From positions 1 to 24,502 of the forward strand of contig JAVEUJ010000021.1 of assembly GCA_034005635.1 (NCBI GenBank): 24,502 bases of DNA, read 5' to 3'. The translations under genes were made by a program, and so were the position numbers. This DNA comes from JAAZFE01 sp034005635 (lineage in GTDB: Bacteria; Verrucomicrobiota; Kiritimatiellia; CAIQIC01; Lenti-01). The notes below the pieces were generated by a model. It ran no database searches and was not told where the DNA came from. It saw only the letters and a program-made list of their open reading frames with translations. The stretch's first letter is position 1; the number at the start of each line of letters is the position of its first letter. Positions 7,157 through 13,423 of the stretch are shown here, piece by piece.

Positions 7157-7455
7157 TATACATATTGCAACATGTATAGTATAGTTGTTGCAATATCTAT
7201 ACTATATGTATTGCAATGACTATAGTCGCCGGGCGGGTTTGGTCCGGGGGTGTAGAACGAAAATCTTCACGGTCCCGTCCGGTGCCTATTTTGTAGGGGC
7301 ATCCCGATACTCTGAGGTCGGGACTGCGATCGGGCTGTTTCAAAAACGACAATTCCGTTACCCCGCAGTCCACAAACAGGGATCGAGGAAGCTCGACCCC
7401 ACCATTTCAAATCCGCATCCTTCCCTAATTTTGTCGTACGCCCTCGTCCCGGGGC
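7157..7455 (+). repeat. ~290-bp repeat element, copy 1, with AT-rich palindromic end
   Basis: The left end (7157-7226) is AT-rich and carries palindromes: TATACAT/ATGTATA (7157-7178) and perfect 10-bp arms TATAGTATAG/CTATACTATA (7175-7184 and 7197-7206), each enclosing a TTGCAA word. The body (about 7262-7346) contains TTTTGTAGGGGC, a CCCGA/TCGGG stem and CGGGCTGTT. The right part has a GATCGAGGAAGCTCGACCCC palindrome and TAATTTTGTCGTACGCCC. An inverted copy lies at 16195-16475; over roughly 84 core positions I count nine or ten differences, nearly all transitions. A body fragment is at 54-100. A 95-codon frame through it is not a gene. Edges are by eye. Confidence 0.75.
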
Positions 7456-7480
7456 AATGCGGGGCACGGTAGGGCCAGAC

Positions 7481-7508
7481 TTGTCGCGTGAGTAATTCAA
7501 GCTATACT
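7481..7508 (+). promoter_or_regulatory. Candidate sigma-70 promoter for a leaderless operon mRNA
   Basis: TTGTCG (7481-7486), a 16-nt gap, then TATACT (7503-7508, 5/6 match). Transcription would start about seven bases later, at or next to the ATG at 7515. This supports that ATG over the GTG at 7488, which lies inside the promoter. It is the clearest promoter in the window. Confidence 0.5.
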
Positions 7509-7514
7509 GCCGAG

Positions 7515-8957
7515 ATGGAGTTGACAGATCACCCATCCGGACGATGTGACGCGGGCCGGGTCTGGCTGGCGTCGCTGCCGTTTGCCAAACGCAAGGCGGC
7601 GGGTGCGGCGCTAGAAGCTTTGCCTCGAGATATTAAAGAGGCGGGCGAGTCGCTGCCGCTGGTGGTGGCCGCTTGGATTCTGGCGGATCCGATCATGGCG
7701 GCGGAGCTGCTGGAGGCGTGGCTTGACACCGCGGACGAGAAGGGGCACCTGAGCCCATCGTGTCCGGTGGTGTGCCAATGGGCCGAATGGGTGAGCCAAG
7801 CTCTACCAGAGGGGGATACCTTTCGTTGGCGGATATTGTCCAAATTGGCTCGCTATTTGGAGGGGGCCTTTGACCGTTATGACGTGAAAGGGACAGCCCT
7901 GCCAGTATGGCCGTCAGAAGCAGAAGCGCTATTTCCAGCAGAATACGCCCCGGAACGCTTCACGGTAGATTTGGCGGTTCTCCTATGGAATGAGGCAGAA
8001 GCCTTCTGCTGCCTGGGTAAAGACCGCGAACAGGAGTATTCCAAGACATTAGACATGGCCGAAGGGGAGCAGCGGGAACTGGATGTCTGGTTAAAGGAGA
8101 CCTTTTGGAACGTCGATACGGCGATGTTTCACCGCTATGATCTGGGGCGCAATATCCCGGATGCTTCGCCCTGTGGTTTAATTCCGCTGGTTTGGAGAGG
8201 GCGCACCCAGAATATGACGGAAGCGTTGCGGGGGCGGGCCACACACGGGGAAGTAGGGGTCTGGCCTGTGCGTGCTCAAATTCTGATTTTTGCGCTGTTG
8301 TTGCGCACACCCCACAATACGTTGGTCGCGCGATTGCTACGCGAGGGATTGACATTAGCTCCCACGCCGATTGAATCAGCCGTTTGGGGTGTGCTGGCGG
8401 CCGCTGCGGAGCAGGCCCGCACTGCCTACACCCACGATATTCCCGCCGCAGTGCGCTGGTTAGATACCCATGGCCGGGGCGTGGCTCGGGCGGGATTAGG
8501 GGTTGCGACCCTGCTGCTGCTGCTGCTACTGGGGCGGGGAATTGTCCAGCGGGAGCGTCCACCGGTGACCGACTTGGTAGAACTGGAGCGGCAAGCGCAA
8601 TTGGCGTCCGGTGAGGGCCGGCATGATCGTGCCGCCATGCTCTATGGGCGGGCGGCTCGCCACGGACGTTCGGCATACTTCCAATATCGCCAAGCTGGCG
8701 AATGGCTCCGGCAGGGGCATGGGGACGCTGCTGAGCGGGCCTATCGTGAATTATTGCAGGAGGAACCGGGCGCGCCCAATGTGCGGTTAAATTTGGCGTT
8801 GGCCGTGTGGCAGCAAGGTCGGCGCGAAGAAGCCGTGGAGCTGTATCGTGAGTTTGCCCAAGACCCGGCGATGGCAGCCCATCCGGATCTGATACGGCGG
8901 GCACAACTGGCGCTAGAACTGGCCGTGCGGCAGATCGCGCTGGACCGGGAAGATTGA
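7515..8957 (+). CDS. Membrane-anchored protein: (alpha/alpha) toroid-like domain plus TPR
   Basis: Not a recognised named gene; 480 residues. Residues 1-310 are helical and read like the (alpha/alpha)6 toroid of GH63/GH37-type sugar hydrolases: WILADPIMAAELLEAW, then DEKGHLSPSCPVVCQW, a DLAVLLWNEAEAFCCLG helix, LKETFWNVDTAMFHRYD and SPCGLIPLVW. The usual WRGPVW-type motif appears only as GEVGVWPVRAQ, so activity is doubtful. A single transmembrane segment follows (about 322-340, GVATLLLLLLLGRGIV; the Leu run is encoded by repeated CTG). The C-terminal part (355-480) is tetratricopeptide-like, with helices such as AAMLYGRAARHGRSAYFQYRQ, DAAERAYRELLQEEPGAPN and EEAVELYREFAQ. Topology suggests the TPR and toroid domains lie on opposite membrane faces. 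It is the first gene of an operon with the lipoprotein, pepA, xerD and rnc. The start is ATG 7515 by promoter position. The toroid assignment is an inference from pattern. Confidence 0.8.
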   Translation: MELTDHPSGRCDAGRVWLASLPFAKRKAAGAALEALPRDIKEAGESLPLVVAAWILADPIMAAELLEAWLDTADEKGHLSPSCPVVCQWAEWVSQALPEGDTFRWRILSKLARYLEGAFDRYDVKGTALPVWPSEAEALFPAEYAPERFTVDLAVLLWNEAEAFCCLGKDREQEYSKTLDMAEGEQRELDVWLKETFWNVDTAMFHRYDLGRNIPDASPCGLIPLVWRGRTQNMTEALRGRATHGEVGVWPVRAQILIFALLLRTPHNTLVARLLREGLTLAPTPIESAVWGVLAAAAEQARTAYTHDIPAAVRWLDTHGRGVARAGLGVATLLLLLLLGRGIVQRERPPVTDLVELERQAQLASGEGRHDRAAMLYGRAARHGRSAYFQYRQAGEWLRQGHGDAAERAYRELLQEEPGAPNVRLNLALAVWQQGRREEAVELYREFAQDPAMAAHPDLIRRAQLALELAVRQIALDRED

Positions 8958-9010
8958 CGGGGCGGCCCAGCGGTGAAATAGTTTATTGAGCCATGATAAA
9001 GGATAAGCAG

Positions 9011-9367
9011 ATGAAACGACTTACATTCAGCGGGATTGGGTTGGCAGTGTTGCTAGCGCTCAGCGCGGGCTGTTTCCGTAATACGGTTTCGGAGATGGAA
9101 CTCGACATCCCAGCGATGCGTTCGGAAGCCTGTGCGCGGCTGGTGCGAGAAGCGGTCGGCACCTTGGGGGTGGGGCCGGATGGGACAATCAAGGAGGTCC
9201 GGACAGATGTAGACTTGCGCAAGGCCTGGGTCCAATTCGATAATGTCCGCTTGGGGCGGCGCAATGTTGAAGTGGCGGTGCGGCATGCTGGTTTTGCCGT
9301 CAACGATTTGCCCGCTGACAAAGATGCCCAGGCACGTCTGCCCGCGGAGTGCCGTGGCGATGAATAA
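9011..9367 (+). CDS. Lipoprotein with degenerate heavy-metal-associated (HMA-like) domain
   Basis: A 118-residue secreted lipoprotein. The signal peptide MKRLTFSGIGLAVLLALSAG ends in a lipobox LSAGC with lipidated Cys21. ATG 9011 is preceded by AAAGGA seven bases upstream, better than the in-frame ATG at 8993. Residues 28-100 match the beta-alpha-beta-beta-alpha-beta run of MerP/HMA domains: IPAMRSEACARLVREAVGTL, VRTDVDLRKAWVQFD, then NVEVAVRHAGFAVNDL. The metal motif CxxC is reduced to S38-x-x-C41 (SEAC), leaving one cysteine; another Cys lies near the C-terminus (AEC). It may bind metal weakly, bind as a dimer or have lost metal binding. Its stop codon overlaps the pepA start by eight bases, so the two are likely translated together. 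Function is not established. Confidence 0.75.
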   Translation: MKRLTFSGIGLAVLLALSAGCFRNTVSEMELDIPAMRSEACARLVREAVGTLGVGPDGTIKEVRTDVDLRKAWVQFDNVRLGRRNVEVAVRHAGFAVNDLPADKDAQARLPAECRGDE

Positions 9368-10847
9368 GCGCGTGACATTTAAATGGGCATCAGCGACGGC
9401 ATCGCGCGCAGCTGTGCGCCTATATTTAGTGCAGGGGGGGCAGTTGCTGGCCGGGACTTCCTTAACTGCGGGCGACCGGCAGGCGATCGAGGCTTGGATA
9501 GCCGCAGCAAAATTTAAAGGCAAAGCAGGGACCGTGGTCTGGCCGCAGACGGTGGCGGGAATCGTGCTGGCCGGGATCGGCCCCAGTAATGAATTCCATG
9601 CGGCGCGCTGGCTACGGACCTGGGCCGCGGTGGGCCGCGCCCTGATCAAGGCTGCACCCGCGCGCACCGTCGCATTTGAATGGCCCGCGAATACGGCCTT
9701 CCCCATGGGACTGGCGGAATTAGCGGGGCTGGCGGCGGAAGGGCTGGCGCAGGGAACCTACGCGTTTGATCACTACCGCGCAGATAAACAGTCAGGGACT
9801 ATTGTTCTGGAATGGCTGGGGGGAGAGTTGGGAGCCAAACCTATTAGAGCCGCCGTGCGGCGCGCCGCCCTGATCTCGGCCACGCTGAGCGCTGTGCGTG
9901 ACATAGCCAACTTGCCGGCGAATGCCCTGACCCCCATGAATTTGGCGACCCGGGCGCGGGCCTTGGCACGGGATGCTGGGCTGTCCTGCAAGGTGTGGGA
10001 TGTGGCAGCGCTCCAGAAAGAAAAGTGCGGTGCGCTGGTGGCGGTGGCGCAGGGCAGTCGCCAACCGGGATGTCTGATTCGGGTGGCTTATGCGGGCCAG
10101 CGTGGAACACGGCTGCGGCCGCTAGTGGTCGTGGGCAAAGCCGTGACGTTCGATACCGGGGGCATCAGCCTGAAGCCCGGCAAGAGCATGGAATGGATGA
10201 AGTACGACAAGTGCGGCGGAATGGCAGCACTGGCGACGGTGTTGCTGGCGGCACAGCAGAAATTGCCTCGGCCGGTTGTGGCCTACATTCCGGCGGTCGA
10301 GAATATGCCCGGGGGCGGGGCGACCCGCCCCGGCGACATTGTGACCGCCCGTAACGGCAAGACGATCGAAGTACTAAACACCGATGCTGAAGGGCGTTTG
10401 ATTCTAGCCGATGCGCTGACATTTGCCGCGGAGGAGAAACCCGCGGCAATTGTAGATATCGCCACGCTGACGGGGGCGGTGATTGTGGCGCTGGGGCATG
10501 ACGCCACGGCCGTGATGGGCAATGATGATCGCTTGATAGCGGCGTTGATGTGCAGCGGGGAGGCCACGGGCGAACGGCTGTGGCAATTACCGCTTTGGCC
10601 GGAATACACCAGCATGATTCAGGGGCAGTTTGCAGATTTGAAGAACATCGGCGACGGATCGGCGGGAACCATTGCCGGGGGGGTGTTCCTGAAACAGTTT
10701 GTGCCCGACGATATTCCCTGGGCGCATTTGGACATTGCCGGGACGGCCTGGCTGGAAAAGGATGAGTCCTATGGTGCTGCCGGGGCCACGCTGGTACCCG
10801 CCCGTCTGCTGGCGGACTGGGCGGCCCACGCGCGCGACGACGACTGA
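9360..10847 (+). CDS. pepA: Leucyl aminopeptidase, M17 family
   Basis: Cytosolic two-metal aminopeptidase that removes N-terminal residues from peptides. PepA homologues in Enterobacteria also bind DNA and help Xer recombination, which is notable next to xerD. The 495-residue length is normal. Conserved active-site residues are K260 and D265 (GKAVTFDTGG), K272 (SLKPG), D283 (KYDKCGG), and D342, E344 and R346 (NTDAEGR). Each is offset by exactly ten from the E. coli PepA numbering. The ATG at 9360 overlaps the end of the lipoprotein gene (ATGAATAA). A longer frame from 9243 is rejected because its first 39 codons lie inside that gene. TGA at 10847 is followed 15 bp later by xerD. Confidence 0.96.
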   Translation: MNKRVTFKWASATASRAAVRLYLVQGGQLLAGTSLTAGDRQAIEAWIAAAKFKGKAGTVVWPQTVAGIVLAGIGPSNEFHAARWLRTWAAVGRALIKAAPARTVAFEWPANTAFPMGLAELAGLAAEGLAQGTYAFDHYRADKQSGTIVLEWLGGELGAKPIRAAVRRAALISATLSAVRDIANLPANALTPMNLATRARALARDAGLSCKVWDVAALQKEKCGALVAVAQGSRQPGCLIRVAYAGQRGTRLRPLVVVGKAVTFDTGGISLKPGKSMEWMKYDKCGGMAALATVLLAAQQKLPRPVVAYIPAVENMPGGGATRPGDIVTARNGKTIEVLNTDAEGRLILADALTFAAEEKPAAIVDIATLTGAVIVALGHDATAVMGNDDRLIAALMCSGEATGERLWQLPLWPEYTSMIQGQFADLKNIGDGSAGTIAGGVFLKQFVPDDIPWAHLDIAGTAWLEKDESYGAAGATLVPARLLADWAAHARDDD

Positions 10848-10862
10848 CGGTTGGGGCCTGCC

Positions 10863-11756
10863 ATGCACTTCCTGCTGGATCAGTTCATGGATTATCTGGT
10901 GCTGGAACGCGGCCTCAGTGAAAACACTCAGCTCGCCTATGGGCATGATTTATCTGAATTCCTAGCCTTTCTGGCGCGACGTGGGCGAGGGGGCCTCCAG
11001 GAGGTGGCGCGGCGTGACATCCTCGATTTTTTGATGGCGAGTAAGCAGAAGGGCTTGGCCACGCCGAGTCTGGCGCGGCGATTGGTGGCGATCAAGGTTT
11101 TCTTTCGTCATCTGTCGAGCGAAGGCCTGCTGGCCACGAACGTGGCCGATGCGATGGATTCTCCGCGACTCTGGAGCGTATTGCCGCCAACGCTAAGCAT
11201 CGACGAGGTGGACCGGCTGCTGGCGACACCCGATGCGGCGACGGTGCGCGGGTTGCGTGACCGAGCGATTTTGGAGACCTTTTATGCGACGGGATTGCGG
11301 GTGAGCGAATTGGCGGCGCTAACCTTGGATGCCCTGCACTTCGATGCCGACTATATTCGCTGCATTGGAAAAGGAGACAAAGAGCGGGTGGTACCCATTG
11401 GCACCCGGGCACAAGTCGCAGTCCTGACGTGGCTGGAGAATGGGCGGCCAACATTCGCGCGGCGGGCGGCACCGGGCGAGCGGGCGGTATTTCTCTCGCG
11501 GCTGGGGCGGGCGCTGTCGCGGATTACCCTGTGGCGACATATTCGTGCCTATGCGCGGCAGGCGGGAATTCGTAAAGAAATCTCGCCGCACGTATTGCGG
11601 CATTCGTTTGCTTCGCATCTATTGGCGAATGGCGCCTCGCTGCGCACCATTCAGGAAATGCTGGGGCACGCTGATATTTCGACGACGCAAATCTACACCC
11701 ATGTGGACCAGCGGCGGTTGCAAGCCGTCCACCATCGTTATCACCCGCGGGCATAA
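10863..11756 (+). CDS. xerD: Tyrosine recombinase XerD-type
   Basis: Site-specific recombinase of the Xer type, which with a partner resolves chromosome dimers at dif. It has 297 residues, the standard length. The N-terminal SAM-like core-binding domain (MDYLVLERGLSENTQLAYGHDL) is followed by the catalytic domain with all six residues: R146 (ATGLRVSEL), K170 (GKGDKER), H243 and R246 (HVLRHSF), H269 (LGHADIST) and nucleophile Y278 (QIYTHV). The ADISTTQIYTHV ending fits XerD better than XerC. ATG 10863 is preferred to a TTG twelve bases upstream. No obvious mobile-element genes lie beside it, so a housekeeping role is likelier than phage integration. No dif-like site was identified. Confidence 0.93.
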   Translation: MHFLLDQFMDYLVLERGLSENTQLAYGHDLSEFLAFLARRGRGGLQEVARRDILDFLMASKQKGLATPSLARRLVAIKVFFRHLSSEGLLATNVADAMDSPRLWSVLPPTLSIDEVDRLLATPDAATVRGLRDRAILETFYATGLRVSELAALTLDALHFDADYIRCIGKGDKERVVPIGTRAQVAVLTWLENGRPTFARRAAPGERAVFLSRLGRALSRITLWRHIRAYARQAGIRKEISPHVLRHSFASHLLANGASLRTIQEMLGHADISTTQIYTHVDQRRLQAVHHRYHPRA

Positions 11757-11773
11757 ACAGGAAAGAGTCGATC

Positions 11774-12502
11774 ATGGATTTCGATGCAATAGACCACCTG
11801 TCGCTCAAGGAATTGGAGCAGCGCCTGGGATATCAATTTCAGCAGCCGCAACGGTTGGCTGCGGCGCTGACGCATCGCTCCTACGCCGCAGAAGCACAGT
11901 TGCCGCTGCAGGGGGAAAACCAACGGCTGGAATTTTTGGGAGATGCCGTGCTTGGCGCAATTGTGGCCGAGTGGCTGGTCGCACAGCGCGCCGATTGGCG
12001 CGAGGGCACCTTGACCAAAGTGCGCAGCCGCTTAACCAATGAACATACGCTGGAACAGGTGGCCCGCAAGTTAGAGTTGGGCGCGCACCTGCTATTGGGA
12101 CGGGGGGAAGACCGAGGTGGCGGTCGTGAGAAACGCGCGCTGCTGGCTGACGCTCTCGAGGCGGTGATTGGCGCCTTGTGGCTGGATGGGGGGGTGGGTG
12201 CGGTACGGCAGTTTTTTGAAGAGGCGTTTGCGGATGAGATCGCGGTTGCCGTGGAGGCGGGGGAGGATGATAATCCCAAGGGTGACCTGCAAGAACTGAT
12301 GCAGCGCCACTACCAGGAAAGCCCGCGCTATGAAACCCAAGCGGAACAGGGCCCACCGCATGCCCGGCAATTCTGCGTGGCCGTGTATCGAGCTGATGAA
12401 TGTCTGGGCAAGGGCGAGGGGGCCAGCAAGCGCGAGGCGGAGATGAATGCGGCTCGCCATGCTCTTGAACAGCTCACACCCAACATTAGGGGCAAAGGTT
12501 AG
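11774..12502 (+). CDS. rnc: Ribonuclease III
   Basis: Double-stranded RNA endonuclease that processes rRNA precursors and regulatory duplexes. It has 242 residues: an N-terminal RNase III domain with signature RLEFLGDAVLG (E53, D57) and second metal-site motif DALEAVIGALWLDGG (D126, E129), then a double-stranded RNA-binding domain from about NPKGDLQELMQ to ASKREAEMNAARHALEQL. The residue equivalent to E. coli Glu38 is Gln50, so one secondary acidic residue is absent while the core four are intact. A good ribosome binding site, AGGAAAGAG, precedes the ATG. It is the last gene of the operon; xerD ends 17 bp before it. Confidence 0.96.
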   Translation: MDFDAIDHLSLKELEQRLGYQFQQPQRLAAALTHRSYAAEAQLPLQGENQRLEFLGDAVLGAIVAEWLVAQRADWREGTLTKVRSRLTNEHTLEQVARKLELGAHLLLGRGEDRGGGREKRALLADALEAVIGALWLDGGVGAVRQFFEEAFADEIAVAVEAGEDDNPKGDLQELMQRHYQESPRYETQAEQGPPHARQFCVAVYRADECLGKGEGASKREAEMNAARHALEQLTPNIRGKG

Positions 12503-12810
12503 CAAAGCGGGAGTAATGTCAATGGGTCCCCGGCACCCCCTTTTTCAGCTCTCAGGGGATAATAAGCCGGTTGGAACAAAAAAAGATAAGGTAAAACGCT
12601 TCGATGTCCTTGACCTCCTATCTGGTTGCATAACCATGAGATGCATGTAACTAACGGTTGTGATGGAAGTTAATTCTTGATTAAGGTTGAAAATATGACT
12701 TGCAATCTCGATAGGGTGCAATAGAGTTCGCACGAATTTGCACCCCGCGTTGGGGCGCACTAAATCGAGAATTAAACGGCTCCGGATCGCCCCTGGAGCA
12801 AGGAGTGAGC
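12503..12810. other. Spacer between rnc and the DUF2934 gene
   Basis: About 300 bp without a gene, more AT-rich than its neighbours. A GGGT-ACCC stem followed by CCTTTTT at about 12524-12545 could be a weak terminator for the operon. A TTGAAA word at 12687-12692 with GATAGG 17 bases later is a poor promoter candidate for the next gene. A GCACCCC/GGGGCGC stem (12736-12754) lies in its leader. Confidence 0.4.
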
Positions 12811-13080
12811 ATGAAGCCAGCGAAGAAGACACCCGCCAAGAAAGCGGCACCGAAACGCGTCGCCGCCGCCAAGAAACCAGTGGCCAAGACCGCGGCCCCG
12901 AAAAAAACTGCACCGGCCCCTAAAAAGGCTCCGGTGGCCAAGGCCGCACCGACTCCGGAAGAACGCTACCGGATGATCCAGGACGCCGCCTATTACATCG
13001 CTGAACGCCATGACTTTAATGGCGACAGCGCCTATTTCTGGTCGTTGGCCGAGGCGGAGATCAACACCACCTTGAGCTGA
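12811..13080 (+). CDS. Small DUF2934 protein with histone-like Lys/Ala/Pro tail
   Basis: An 89-residue protein. The first 48 residues contain 14 Lys and one Arg interspersed with Ala and Pro (PAKKTPAKKAAPKRVAAAKK and similar), like histone H1 or the tails of some bacterial HU proteins, and should be disordered and able to bind DNA or RNA. Residues 49-85 (PEERYRMIQDAAYYIAERHD, then FWSLAEAEI) fit DUF2934, a short helical domain of unknown function. The ATG at 12811 has an AAGGAG ribosome binding site five bases upstream; the GTG at 12805 overlaps that site and is rejected. It has its own strong terminator, so it is a stand-alone, possibly highly expressed gene. A nucleoid-associated role is inferred, not shown. 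Confidence 0.85.
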   Translation: MKPAKKTPAKKAAPKRVAAAKKPVAKTAAPKKTAPAPKKAPVAKAAPTPEERYRMIQDAAYYIAERHDFNGDSAYFWSLAEAEINTTLS

Positions 13081-13107
13081 CATTTCCGCTTGCAAGGGAA
13101 TAGACAG

Positions 13108-13136
13108 GCGCCGCAGATATTCTGCGGCGCTTTTTT
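13108..13136 (+). terminator. Strong rho-independent terminator
   Basis: Perfect 10-bp arms GCGCCGCAGA (13108-13117) and TCTGCGGCGC (13121-13130) with a three-base loop TAT, followed by six T. It lies 28 bp after the DUF2934 stop codon. Confidence 0.93.
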
Positions 13137-13423
13137 CGTGCCCAGATGGGTGGCCGCCGATTTCAGGTGGTGAGGCCGATATGATGGATCCGACCGATCA
13201 ATCAAAGGCGGCGCGGACCAGAGGTCCACCTTACGGGAGAGCAGGGTGCTAACGACCACCACTCGCTCGCCCTTGCACTGCGCACGCTTGCATTTGAAAT
13301 TTTGAGAGGATTGCGATATTCTAAATAGCATGATTTATCAACCGGGATAAAAGCAGCGTTATCTACTGGGAGACAGTTTGATATGATGTCTTTTCTGGGC
13401 GTTGCATCAGGGAGGTACCGTCA
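13137..13423. other. Spacer upstream of clpB
   Basis: No gene. Positions 13141-13166 match, with three differences in 26, a stretch inside the amidohydrolase gene (3687-3712). A GGACC-aga-GGTCC palindrome lies at 13215-13227. The right half is AT-rich and holds the candidate clpB promoter. No CIRCE operator was found. A 99-codon minus-strand frame spans the terminator and is rejected. Confidence 0.5.
13294..13322 (+). promoter_or_regulatory. Candidate clpB promoter
   Basis: TTGAAA (13294-13299), a 17-nt gap, then TATTCT (13317-13322), about 95 bp before the clpB ATG. This is a sigma-70-like pattern. No clear heat-shock sigma-32 pattern (CTTGAA with CCCCAT) was seen. Confidence 0.35.

Noticed and set aside
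7185..7472. 95-codon plus-strand frame
   Set aside because: It is the translated repeat element; similar words appear in the frame through the second copy in non-homologous gene context.
7960..8904. 314-codon minus-strand frame opposite the TPR gene
   Set aside because: Proline/arginine-rich shadow without motifs; the plus-strand gene has a promoter, a membrane span and TPR motifs.
13032..13331. 99-codon minus-strand frame after the DUF2934 gene
   Set aside because: It reads through the strong terminator hairpin and overlaps the DUF2934 coding end; only the short amidohydrolase-like stretch is of interest.
13240..13423. CIRCE operator or sigma-32 promoter for clpB
   Set aside because: GTGCTAAC near 13246 looked promising, but there is no matching inverted arm at the right distance and no CCCCAT-type -10.
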